34,495 nucleotides of DNA from CAZGHF01 sp964525595 (lineage in GTDB: Bacteria > Patescibacteriota > Minisyncoccia > UBA6257 > GWB1-50-10), in the NCBI GenBank assembly GCA_964525595.1, contig CAZGHF010000006.1, positions 1-34,495 on the forward strand, given 5' to 3'. Made by a program: the position numbers and the translations under genes. Numbering within the stretch: the first letter of the stretch is position 1; every line of letters begins with the position of its first letter. Below, piece by piece: positions 16,186-22,507 of the stretch. Below the pieces are notes generated by a model. It did no database searches and was not told the origin of the DNA. It saw only the letters and a program-made list of their open reading frames with translations.

Positions 16186-16971
16186 TCACCTTATCTCGTA
16201 AGTAAGAGTAACGTTTACGGTTACATCCTCTGAACCGGGCTCAATTGCCGGAGCGGATTGAACCGCTCCGCCTATGCCGTAATCAAGCGATTCTGCTCTG
16301 TAGAGAACCTGTTGCGGGAAGCCCCCTGATTCCCTTATTGAAAGGAGACGACCCAAATTAAAGCCAGCGGTTTTGGCGATTGACTTGGCTTTTTCTTGCG
16401 CCTGTTCTATTGCTTCTTCCCGGGCCTGGGCTTTCACCTCTTCCGGATCGTCAATTGTGAAGCTTAATTGAGAAACGCTGTTTGCGCCGGCCGAAACCAC
16501 GCCCCCCAAAACATCGCCAATTTTAGTGAAGTCTCTGATTTTTACGAGGATGCTCTGGGTTATCGTGTAGCCCACAATTTCGGGCGGCGGACAGGGCTCC
16601 ACCTCACCGCCGAAAGGACGGGGACAGCTGTAGTATTGATAGCGTGGGTTAAGATTATAATTTTGAGTTTTTATATCCTTAGCATCGACGCCCTGGGACT
16701 TGACAAAATTTATCCCGGCGTTCGCTTCTTTTGTATTCTTCTCCTGCAAATTGGCGATGTCGGTGCCGCCTTCAGTAATCACGCTGAAAGAAAACTCTGC
16801 AACGTCGGGTACGACAACGACTTCCCCTTCACCGGAGACCGAGAAACTTCTGAAAGACGACGGTTCAATTGAGCGGGAGTAAGAGCGGACGAAACTCCAG
16901 GAAGAGAAAGAAACAATCAAGATGGAGATGATTATCGCAACGCCTAAATAATTTTTTGTTTTTGGAGTCAT
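16186..16971 (-). CDS. SIMPL-domain (DUF541) protein
   Basis: This 261-residue protein has one N-terminal membrane segment (about 8-28) and an extracytoplasmic SIMPL domain. The family opening FSVSGEGEVVVVPDVAEFSFSV is clear in spaced form, as is the closing pattern ending in VNVTLTYEIR. The centre has the typical QAQEKAKSIAKTAGFNLGRL. SIMPL proteins are poorly understood envelope proteins, some linked to stress responses and outer-surface assembly. No enzyme activity can be claimed. It is transcribed toward the htrA-like gene on the same strand, from its own strong promoter with TTGACA. Confidence 0.88.
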   Translation of the reverse strand: MTPKTKNYLGVAIIISILIVSFSSWSFVRSYSRSIEPSSFRSFSVSGEGEVVVVPDVAEFSFSVITEGGTDIANLQEKNTKEANAGINFVKSQGVDAKDIKTQNYNLNPRYQYYSCPRPFGGEVEPCPPPEIVGYTITQSILVKIRDFTKIGDVLGGVVSAGANSVSQLSFTIDDPEEVKAQAREEAIEQAQEKAKSIAKTAGFNLGRLLSIRESGGFPQQVLYRAESLDYGIGGAVQSAPAIEPGSEDVTVNVTLTYEIR

Positions 16972-16978
16972 GAAAATA

Positions 16979-17006
16979 ATTCTACTTTATCAAAAATCCC
17001 TGTCAA
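16979..17006 (-). promoter_or_regulatory. Strong promoter of the SIMPL gene, apparently leaderless
   Basis: On the minus strand a perfect TTGACA (17001-17006) is followed after 16 bp by TAGAAT (16979-16984), and 7 nt later by the ATG at 16971. The expected transcription start falls on or one base before the start codon. Confidence 0.7.
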
Positions 17007-17027
17007 TATTTTACACTCACTTCATAA

Positions 17028-18224
17028 TCAAGACAAAACTTTCCTTATCCTCTTCAGGGCTCTCTTAATTTCTTTATCGGTGGTGAATCTCCCTAAACTG
17101 AAGCGGAGACTTGATTTTACCCGTTCCTCTGGAAGTCCGAGCGCCCGGAGAACATGTGATAGCTTTACCGAACGGGCAGAACAGGCCGAACCGGCAGATA
17201 CCGCAACGCCGGCCGTATCGAATTTTACAAGCAGTTCCATTGCCCTGAAATCAGGGAAGTAAACATTCAAAATATTGGGTAAATAATTCGGTTGCCCTAG
17301 GTTATAACCTAGGGCAACTCCTTCAGGATTTATCTCGGCTTTCGGATAAATCTTTTTCAGCTCAGTCCAAAAATAATTTCGCAATTCCCCGACTCTCTTT
17401 CTTTCCGACTGACGCAGGCTATCCGCTAACTCTAGGGTTTTTGCAAAACCGACAATTAACGGAACGTTCTCAGTGCCGGAACGCAAATTGAATTCCTGAC
17501 CACCGCCGGTAATAAGAGGCGATATATTCTTACCTCGTGCAAAGAGCGCTCCGATTCCTTTTGGTCCGTAAATCTTGTGAGAAGACAAAGTTAGAAAATC
17601 GACTCCGAGCTCGTTTACATTGCAATCCAGATATTGAAATGCCTGGACCGCATCCGTATGGAAAAGAACATCGTGATTGAATTTTTTTATAACTTTTAAA
17701 ATCTCGGCAATTGGCTGAATTGAACCCATTTCATTATTCGCATACATTACGGAGACAAGAATTGTTTCCAGCCGAAGTTCCTTTTCCAAAGTTTTTATTT
17801 CCACTAAACCGCTTCGGTTAACCGGAAGGATGGTAACCTCCGCCGCTCCGCGGCTTTCGATGTCTTTTAAAGTTTCAAGAACAGATTCGTGCTCAATTGA
17901 AGTGGAAATTATGTGGGGAAGAATTTTCTCGTCTTTATTCCCGTTTTCCTCGAAAAAATTCCGCCAATACTGCCGAATTGTACCCCGAAAAACCAGATTG
18001 TTCGCCTCGGTGGCACTGCCGGTAAATATAACGTCTTCAAAATCCGCACCGATTACGCGGCTAACTGCTTCGCGAGCTGAATCAACTGCCCCAACCGCTT
18101 CCTGGCCAAGAGAGTGAAGCGAGCTCGGATTTCCGTATTTCAGAGAGAAATAAGGAGTCATTGCCTTCACAACCTTTTTATCAACCGGAGTGGTTGCTGC
18201 ATAGTCAAGATATATTTTCTTCAT
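17028..18224 (-). CDS. Cysteine desulfurase (NifS/IscS family)
   Basis: This 398-residue PLP enzyme removes sulfur from cysteine for Fe-S clusters or tRNA thiolation. Its landmarks are YLDYAATTP at the start, SIEHESV (His112), HTDAVQAFQ (Asp191, Gln194), the Schiff-base lysine in SSHKIYGPKG (Lys217) and the persulfide cysteine in SAGSACSARS (Cys348). Residues 303-312 (VALGYNLGQP) are encoded by a perfect 28-bp palindrome and look like an insertion just before the conserved LPNILNVYF strand. No IscU or other cluster scaffold gene is next to it, so tRNA thiolation is a possible role. The start codon overlaps the stop of the cobalamin adenosyltransferase gene by 4 bp (ATGA), implying translational coupling. 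Confidence 0.94.
   Translation of the reverse strand: MKKIYLDYAATTPVDKKVVKAMTPYFSLKYGNPSSLHSLGQEAVGAVDSAREAVSRVIGADFEDVIFTGSATEANNLVFRGTIRQYWRNFFEENGNKDEKILPHIISTSIEHESVLETLKDIESRGAAEVTILPVNRSGLVEIKTLEKELRLETILVSVMYANNEMGSIQPIAEILKVIKKFNHDVLFHTDAVQAFQYLDCNVNELGVDFLTLSSHKIYGPKGIGALFARGKNISPLITGGGQEFNLRSGTENVPLIVGFAKTLELADSLRQSERKRVGELRNYFWTELKKIYPKAEINPEGVALGYNLGQPNYLPNILNVYFPDFRAMELLVKFDTAGVAVSAGSACSARSVKLSHVLRALGLPEERVKSSLRFSLGRFTTDKEIKRALKRIRKVLS
17291..17318. repeat. 28-bp perfect palindrome inside the cysteine desulfurase gene
   Basis: The half-site GTTGCCCTAGGTTA is followed directly by its exact reverse complement. It is in frame and encodes VALGYNLGQ plus the first base of the next codon. 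It lies where other cysteine desulfurases have a short loop, so it reads as an inserted palindromic element. Confidence 0.8.
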
Positions 18225-18796
18225 AAATAGGTGGGGTGTTCTTCCGCAATGCCCGATTCGTGGTTGACGTATCTTGCGAGAGCGAAAAGGCCGCTTGAGA
18301 GCCGGTTTAAAAATTTAAGCAGAGGCTCGCTAAGTTCATTTTCCTCGGAATATTTTTTCGCGAGGCGCTCCACCCGCCGGGCAAGAGCGCGAGCAACGTC
18401 CAGTCGGCAAGCAAGTTCCGTGCCGCCGACAACGATAAACTTTTCAATTTTAGGTACGACTTTATCAATTTCCGCAATCACTTCCTCAAGTTCTTTTATC
18501 TTGCTTTCCTTAATTTTAGGGCTTTTTGGATGGCCTGCCTGCGCAGGCAGGCCAAAACCAAGAGCTGCTACTTCAGCCTGAATTATAAAAAGAGAGTTTT
18601 GGATATTTTTAAGGGTTTTAGAAGCATTAATTTCTGTATTTAACTTCTCTGCCCCAACGCGGCAAAACCCAAGCCAGGAGTTCAACTCGTCCAGACCGCC
18701 TAAAAATTCAACGAGGTTGTTGCTTTTCGAAACGGCCTGATTGTTAACCTTGCTCTCGCCTTTATCACCGTCACCTGTATAGAACTTTGTTTTCAT
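18221..18796 (-). CDS. PduO-type cob(I)alamin adenosyltransferase
   Basis: This 191-residue enzyme transfers the adenosyl group of ATP to cob(I)alamin. The ATP-binding N-terminus KFYTGDGDKGES and the helix motifs RLDVARALARRVERLA and FLNRLSSGLFALARYVN are all present. The open frame extends to 18949, but that would run through tRNA-His. The ATG at 18796 begins exactly at the family start and has TATAAT 6 nt upstream. Residues 82-89 (GLPAQAGH) come from a 22-bp perfect palindrome and lie in a normally variable loop. It is the first gene of a two-gene operon with cysteine desulfurase. No other cobalamin genes are in the window, so the cofactor would have to be scavenged. Confidence 0.9.
   Translation of the reverse strand: MKTKFYTGDGDKGESKVNNQAVSKSNNLVEFLGGLDELNSWLGFCRVGAEKLNTEINASKTLKNIQNSLFIIQAEVAALGFGLPAQAGHPKSPKIKESKIKELEEVIAEIDKVVPKIEKFIVVGGTELACRLDVARALARRVERLAKKYSEENELSEPLLKFLNRLSSGLFALARYVNHESGIAEEHPTYL
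18532..18553. repeat. 22-bp perfect palindrome inside the adenosyltransferase gene
   Basis: The half-site GGCCTGCCTGC is followed by its exact reverse complement. It is read in frame as GLPAQAG. A copy with one mismatch over 18 bp lies at 23415-23432 in a non-coding spacer, so this is a dispersed element. Confidence 0.8.
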
Positions 18797-18802
18797 ATTT
18801 AC

Positions 18803-18808
18803 ATTATA
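18803..18808 (-). promoter_or_regulatory. Predicted -10 element 6 nt from the adenosyltransferase start codon
   Basis: A perfect TATAAT on the minus strand is followed by GTAAAT and then the ATG at 18796, which predicts a leaderless mRNA. The -35 region is weak. Confidence 0.55.
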
Positions 18809-18906
18809 GAACAACAAAAAGCCTCCTCGTGGAATAAATATCAAAGAACGATTCCTTGTGAACCAAAACAAAAATAGCACCGATTGGCGCCATTCGTCAA
18901 GGTTTT

Positions 18907-18982
18907 TGGGGTGGGTGACCGGATTTGAACCGGCGGTCTTCGCTGCCACAGAGCGACGCTTTACCGCTAAGCTACACCCACC
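18907..18982 (-). tRNA. tRNA-His (GTG)
   Basis: The minus strand folds into a full cloverleaf. The acceptor stem is GTGGGTG/CACCCAC, and the anticodon arm is TCGCT-CTGTGGC-AGCGA with anticodon GTG. The T arm has loop TTCAAAT. An extra G precedes position 1 and faces C73, the identity feature of bacterial tRNA-His. The 3' CCA is encoded (18907-18909), unlike the other five tRNAs here. Its 5' end lies 2 bp after the stop codon of arfB. Confidence 0.95.
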
Positions 18983-18984
18983 AT

Positions 18985-19374
18985 TTATATTTTCAAACGC
19001 CTGCCTTTCTTCTTCTCGCTCTTTATTTTCTTGGTGCGGATTCGCGCATCTTTCGCACTCCGGCGCGGCAAGGTCGGAATTCTTTCTTTTGGGACCTTAA
19101 GCGCTTCTTCAATTAATTCATTAATTCTTCTCAGCGCCTTTTCTCGATTCAATTCCTGTGAACGTTCCTCCTCATTTTCCACCCAAAGCTCATCCAAACG
19201 ATTAATGTGCTTCTCAAGCTTCTTTCTCAGCCTTTTCTTCTCGAGAAGAGTGAACGGTAAGTCGCTTATCTTAACCCAAAGCTGAACTTTTGTCGAACGA
19301 CGATTAGCTCTTTGGCCGCCGGGACCCGAAGAACGCGCGGCCTTGAACCTTACGTTATTTTCATCAATCAACAT
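18985..19374 (-). CDS. arfB: ArfB-like peptidyl-tRNA hydrolase (stalled-ribosome rescue)
   Basis: This 129-residue protein carries the release-factor catalytic motif in the ArfB form, SSGPGGQRANRRSTKVQL, with GGQ near residue 19-21 at the N-terminus and no stop-codon recognition domains. The C-terminus is a long basic tail (RTKKIKSEKKKGRRLKI), which in this family enters the empty mRNA channel of stalled ribosomes. Together these make ribosome rescue its very likely role. The usual residue after GGQ (H or S) is R here and the following AN-RRSTKV matches the family. It ends 2 bp before tRNA-His, so the tRNA is probably processed out of the same transcript. Its start codon is 31 bp from the divergent gene at 19406. 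Confidence 0.88.
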   Translation of the reverse strand: MLIDENNVRFKAARSSGPGGQRANRRSTKVQLWVKISDLPFTLLEKKRLRKKLEKHINRLDELWVENEEERSQELNREKALRRINELIEEALKVPKERIPTLPRRSAKDARIRTKKIKSEKKKGRRLKI

Positions 19375-19393
19375 GCTAATCTGTTATATTTAT

Positions 19394-19399
19394 TATAAT
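19394..19399 (+). promoter_or_regulatory. Predicted -10 element 6 nt from the start of the gene at 19406
   Basis: A perfect TATAAT is followed by 6 nt and the ATG at 19406, so the transcript should begin at the start codon. The -35 region would lie in the divergent arfB gene. Confidence 0.55.
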
Positions 19400-19405
19400 T
19401 GATGC

Positions 19406-20005
19406 ATGACCACCTTCATAGATGCAATCGGCGGATGGATAATAGACCACAACACCTTAAGACATCTTTTCGTGGCCGGGAGCATTATTCTCCAGGGCGA
19501 ATTAGGCACTTTCGTATCAGTAACGCTCGTTCTAAAAAATTACCTAAGTTGGGGAGGTTTTTTTATTGCTGCCCTAGGCGGCATTGCCGTCTACGACGGT
19601 TTCTTGTTCTCAATCGGGAAGTTTCTTAAAAACAAGCCTCTTGGTAAAAAATTGAAAAAGAAAATTATAAAGAATAAAAGAATAAACCATTATATCCATA
19701 ACAATTTGGGTCGTCTCTTGATAGTCTCGAGATTCCTGCTTTATATAAACATCGGTGTGATTGTTCTTGCCGGGCTAATGAACATGAGACCAAAAGAATT
19801 TTTCAAAAACCGTCTCTTCATTGACGCACTCTGGATTTCGGTCCTTGCTCTCGGCTCTTATTTAATTCTTTCCGGTCTTACTCTTCTCAAGCTGAGACAC
19901 GTTGAAATAGGAATTGCCATCTTCCTCATCCTAGCCTTTACAGCTCACGCAGTATTCAGAAGATTCCTAAAAAAGAGAATCGGGTTCGACCCCCGCCAAA
20001 ATTAA
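19406..20005 (+). CDS. DedA/VTT-like membrane protein
   Basis: This 199-residue protein has about four to five membrane segments. The first third (GSIILQGELGTFVSVTLVLKNYLSW, in spaced form) has the re-entrant hydrophobic pattern with an acidic residue (QGELG) seen in DedA/VTT (SNARE-associated) proteins. The middle has the family's basic stretch (KLKKKIIKNKRI), and then SRFLLYINIGVIVLAG resembles the R-containing block of DedA proteins. DedA members move lipid carriers or lipids across the membrane, and such a role, for example undecaprenyl phosphate recycling, is possible but not shown. Sequence similarity is modest, so the family call is moderate. An upstream TATAAT implies a leaderless message. 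Confidence 0.6.
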   Translation: MTTFIDAIGGWIIDHNTLRHLFVAGSIILQGELGTFVSVTLVLKNYLSWGGFFIAALGGIAVYDGFLFSIGKFLKNKPLGKKLKKKIIKNKRINHYIHNNLGRLLIVSRFLLYINIGVIVLAGLMNMRPKEFFKNRLFIDALWISVLALGSYLILSGLTLLKLRHVEIGIAIFLILAFTAHAVFRRFLKKRIGFDPRQN

Positions 20006-20042
20006 AATCAAGATACTATAAAAGTATCCTGATTTTAACTAG

Positions 20043-20114
20043 TGCCGCGGGAGGGAATCGAACCCCCGACGCATAGCTCTTCAAGCTATCGCTCTACCAT
20101 TGAGCTACCGCGGC
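20043..20114 (-). tRNA. tRNA-Phe (GAA)
   Basis: Cloverleaf on the minus strand with acceptor GCCGCGG/CCGCGGC, D arm GCTCAATGGTAGAGC, anticodon arm ATAGC-TTGAAGA-GCTAT (anticodon GAA) and T loop TTCGATT. The discriminator is A, and the next bases are CTA, so CCA is not encoded. Confidence 0.95.
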
Positions 20115-20170
20115 TTGTATATTGTTAAAGTTGAATTTTCAGTATAATAAGAAATAATTTATCAGTCAAA

Positions 20171-20911
20171 ATGTTTATCCAAATCCTAATTGCAAGTTTA
20201 GTCGGCAGTATCTTCGCTCTCACGGGCGGTCTTATCTTGCTCGCTAAGGAAAAGTTAGCGAGAAAAATTTCTCTTTACTTCGTAAGTTTCGCAATCGGCG
20301 CGCTTCTTGGAGCAGCTTTTTTTGACCTCCTGCCTGAGGCGCTTGAAGGAACGGGCGACGGAAAGAGCGTATTCATCTTCACTGTTTTGGGAATCCTCCT
20401 GCTCTTTATCTTTGAAAAATTTCTTCGCTGGTACCACTGCCATGACGCGGAGACCTGCGAACTCCACACCTTCTCAAGCGCCGTTCTTTTCGGTGATGCA
20501 ATCCACAATTTCATCGACGGCATCATTATTGCTCTAAGCTTCAGTTTGGGTACGCCGGTCGGGATTGCCGCAACCGTTGCTATTTTCTTCCATGAAGTGC
20601 CGCAGGAAATCGGCGACTTCGGGGTACTGCTTCACGCCGGTTACAGTAAGGGTAAGGTTTTTCTCTATAATTTTCTTACTGCTCTTACCACCCCTGTCGG
20701 CGCAATTACAGGTTACTTCGCCCTTCCTTTCTTTTCCAATGCTATCCCGACTCTTGCTGCTTTTGCCGGAGGAGTATTCATTTACATCGCCATGTCCGAC
20801 CTGATGCCCGAAGTCCACCACAAAAGCAAACCAAGAGATCTTACTCACCTCCTTCTTATAATTCTTGGTCTCGTTCTCCTCTGGATTATTGGTGCCGTAG
20901 TTCCCGAGTAA
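20171..20911 (+). CDS. ZIP-family divalent metal transporter
   Basis: This 246-residue membrane protein has the ZIP topology of about eight segments with a metal site between segments 4 and 5. The two signature motifs are intact: HNFIDG at 112-117 and HEVPQEIGD at 141-149. A cytoplasmic-side loop (YHCHDAETCELH, about 88-99) is rich in His, Cys and acidic residues and probably binds metal. It would import Zn or another divalent cation. Metal specificity cannot be read. TATAAT lies 22 nt before the ATG, so a short leader is expected. It ends at a shared bidirectional terminator with tRNA-Arg on the other strand. Confidence 0.92.
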   Translation: MFIQILIASLVGSIFALTGGLILLAKEKLARKISLYFVSFAIGALLGAAFFDLLPEALEGTGDGKSVFIFTVLGILLLFIFEKFLRWYHCHDAETCELHTFSSAVLFGDAIHNFIDGIIIALSFSLGTPVGIAATVAIFFHEVPQEIGDFGVLLHAGYSKGKVFLYNFLTALTTPVGAITGYFALPFFSNAIPTLAAFAGGVFIYIAMSDLMPEVHHKSKPRDLTHLLLIILGLVLLWIIGAVVPE

Positions 20912-20922
20912 TGCCTTGAGCA

Positions 20923-20959
20923 AAAATAAAAAGCCGCTTAGTCAGCGGCTTTTTATTTT
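20923..20959. terminator. Bidirectional intrinsic terminator
   Basis: A perfect 16-bp stem (AAAATAAAAAGCCGCT with AGCGGCTTTTTATTTT, loop TAGTC) has T-rich tails in both directions. It separates the ZIP gene from tRNA-Arg. Confidence 0.9.
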
Positions 20960-20960
20960 G

Positions 20961-21032
20961 TCCCCTCGGAGGGAATCGAACCCCCATTAAAAGGTTAGAA
21001 ACCTTCCGTTCTGTCCGTTGAACTACGAGGGG
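20961..21032 (-). tRNA. tRNA-Arg (TCT)
   Basis: Cloverleaf on the minus strand with acceptor CCCCTCG/CGAGGGG, anticodon arm GAAGG-TTTCTAA-CCTTT (anticodon TCT) and T loop TTCGATT. Discriminator A is followed by CAA, so CCA is not encoded. Confidence 0.94.
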
Positions 21033-21042
21033 ATATCGCTTT

Positions 21043-21169
21043 TGATTTTAAACCAAAAATCAGATAACTTAAAGAAGAGTTCGCTTCAGTAAACGAAGAC
21101 GGGGTGTGAGCGTATAGCGCTCGCATCCCGGGTATTCGGAAAAAATGATTATAAACTAATAATCATTTT
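21043..21169. repeat. Three hairpins between the divergent tRNA-Arg and tRNA-Pro genes
   Basis: TGATTTT (21043-21049) pairs with AAAATCA (21056-21062). Around 21102-21130 there is an imperfect GC hairpin with arms near GTGAGCG and CGCTCGC. AAAATGATTAT (21142-21152) pairs perfectly with ATAATCATTTT (21159-21169). No gene is visible. The hairpins sit where the tRNA-Pro leader or promoter should be. Confidence 0.5.
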
Positions 21170-21180
21170 ATTCCTCACTT

Positions 21181-21251
21181 CGGGGTGTAGCATAATGGTA
21201 GTGTGCGCGCTTTGGGAGCGCGTGGCCCGAGTTCGATTCTCGGCACCCCGA
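21181..21251 (+). tRNA. tRNA-Pro (TGG)
   Basis: Cloverleaf with acceptor CGGGGTG/CACCCCG, D arm containing GCATAATGGTAGTGT, anticodon arm CGCGC-TTTGGGA-GCGCG (anticodon TGG) and T loop TTCGATT. Discriminator A is followed by CTG, so CCA is not encoded. It lies 9 bp before tRNA-Gly in the same orientation. Confidence 0.95.
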
Positions 21252-21260
21252 CTGGCGAAA

Positions 21261-21331
21261 GCGGGATTAGTTTAATGGCAGAATGCTAGCCTTCCAAGCT
21301 GGAGACACGGGTTCGATTCCCGTATCCCGCA
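21261..21331 (+). tRNA. tRNA-Gly (TCC)
   Basis: Cloverleaf with acceptor GCGGGAT/ATCCCGC, anticodon arm CTAGC-CTTCCAA-GCTGG (anticodon TCC) and T loop TTCGATT. Discriminator A is followed by CAA, so CCA is not encoded. It is likely co-transcribed with tRNA-Pro. Confidence 0.95.
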
Positions 21332-21370
21332 CAAAAAAGATACTGCTTTTGGGTGATATAATTTGCCTAT

Positions 21371-21397
21371 AACCCTTGGATTTGATAGGGTTTTTCT
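21371..21397 (+). terminator. Intrinsic terminator after the Pro-Gly tRNA pair
   Basis: AACCCT (21371-21376) pairs with AGGGTT (21387-21392), followed by TTTCTTG. The stem is short but sits 40 bp after tRNA-Gly, as expected for the end of that transcript. Two more inverted repeats follow before the sigma gene: GTAACGTTAC at 21399-21408, and TCCCGAAG/CTTCGGGA at 21432-21452. Confidence 0.6.
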
Positions 21398-21490
21398 TGT
21401 AACGTTACACTTAAGTAGCAACCCGTTACAGTCCCGAAGGGACCCTTCGGGAACTCAACGAAACAAATATGGCTTTTTATCGTTTTAAAT

Positions 21491-22042
21491 ATGAATAAGG
21501 AAGAGTGGGATTTAGTCGAAAAAGCGAGACACGGAGAAAGCGAAGCTTTTGGGTTGCTCTACGATAAACACTTTGATTCCATCTACAGGTTCATATACCT
21601 AAAAACCGGAAGCAAAGTTGACGCCGAAGACATCTCTCATCAAGTATTCCTTTCCGCCTGGCAAAAGATAGAAAAATACAAATTCCAAGGATTTCCTTTT
21701 TCAAGTTGGCTTTACAAAATTGCCTCAAACGCCGTAATTGACCACTGGCGAACGAGAAAACCAGACATCAGTATTGAGCTCGTAAAAGATGATTTTCTTG
21801 GGGAGCTGCCTGAATTTCACGAAAAGGTTGATCAGAAATTCGAACTAAGGTTTGTAAGCAACGCTATTCCCAAATTGGAATCGGATCAGCAGAGCGTGAT
21901 AATCATGAAATTCGTGGATGAGCTCTCAAACAAAGAGATAGCAGGCATTCTCGACAAAAGCGAGGGAGCAATAAGAGTCATTCAGCATCGCGCCCTGCGT
22001 CAGCTAAGGAAGTTGATAGAAGAGGAAAAAGAAAAAATATGA
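21491..22042 (+). CDS. ECF-type RNA polymerase sigma factor
   Basis: This 183-residue protein has the two-domain layout of ECF sigma factors. Region 2 covers about 8-90 (FGLLYDKHFDSIYRFIYL, then DAEDISHQVFLSAWQ and PFSSWLYKIASNAVIDHWR). Region 4 covers about 120-175 (LESDQQSVIIMKFVDELSNKEIAGILDKSEGAIRVIQHRALRQLR, an HTH). It directs RNA polymerase to a special promoter set, probably in response to an envelope signal. It overlaps the next gene by 4 bp (ATGA), and that gene has one membrane segment, as an anti-sigma factor would. TATCGT lies 7 nt before the ATG, so the transcript may be leaderless. Confidence 0.92.
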   Translation: MNKEEWDLVEKARHGESEAFGLLYDKHFDSIYRFIYLKTGSKVDAEDISHQVFLSAWQKIEKYKFQGFPFSSWLYKIASNAVIDHWRTRKPDISIELVKDDFLGELPEFHEKVDQKFELRFVSNAIPKLESDQQSVIIMKFVDELSNKEIAGILDKSEGAIRVIQHRALRQLRKLIEEEKEKI

Positions 22043-22503
22043 TTACGAACGAAGAAATCAAGAAAAATTTAAACGAACTAAGGATTATCGGACCCAATCC
22101 GGAGTTTAAGCGAGCCTTAAAAGCCGTGGTTTTAAACCATAAACCCGAAAGAAGGGTTTCTTTCAGGTTACCGTTCTTTAGGATCGCCGGCGCGCTGGCT
22201 GTCTTTGTTCTTATAGTAACCGCTCTCACCCTGGAACTCTCACCTACTCCGGTTCTTTCCTCGTCTTTCAACCCAGACGCCCTGGAAAAAGAATTTGAAA
22301 ACCTTACTATAAACGTCCAGATTGAAGAGATTGAATACCGTGAAAAAGCAAACCAAACCATTGCTTCCGCGCTAAACGAGATTGAAAACACTAACGTGAA
22401 GCACCTCAACAGCTCCTTGCTCCAGGATGAAGCAGACAATATCAACCTTAACGATTCAACTAATCCCGAAATTGATGCCTTGCTTGAGACGGTGATTTTT
22501 TAA
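22039..22503 (+). CDS. Single-pass membrane protein, possible anti-sigma factor
   Basis: This 154-residue protein has a cytoplasmic N-terminal part of about 50 residues (KKNLNELRIIGPNPEFKRALKAVV), one membrane segment (about 54-72, IAGALAVFVLIVTALTL) and an acidic extracytoplasmic tail. The topology and the 4-bp overlap with the ECF sigma gene suggest that it holds the sigma factor inactive at the membrane. The usual zinc-finger anti-sigma motif (HxxxCxxC) is absent, so the function is inferred from context only. I do not recognise a family with confidence. Confidence 0.7.
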   Translation: MITNEEIKKNLNELRIIGPNPEFKRALKAVVLNHKPERRVSFRLPFFRIAGALAVFVLIVTALTLELSPTPVLSSSFNPDALEKEFENLTINVQIEEIEYREKANQTIASALNEIENTNVKHLNSSLLQDEADNINLNDSTNPEIDALLETVIF

Positions 22504-22507
22504 AACT

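Noticed and set aside
18797..18949. Upstream extension of the cobalamin adenosyltransferase
   Set aside because: It would be encoded within tRNA-His, and the family N-terminus starts at 18796.
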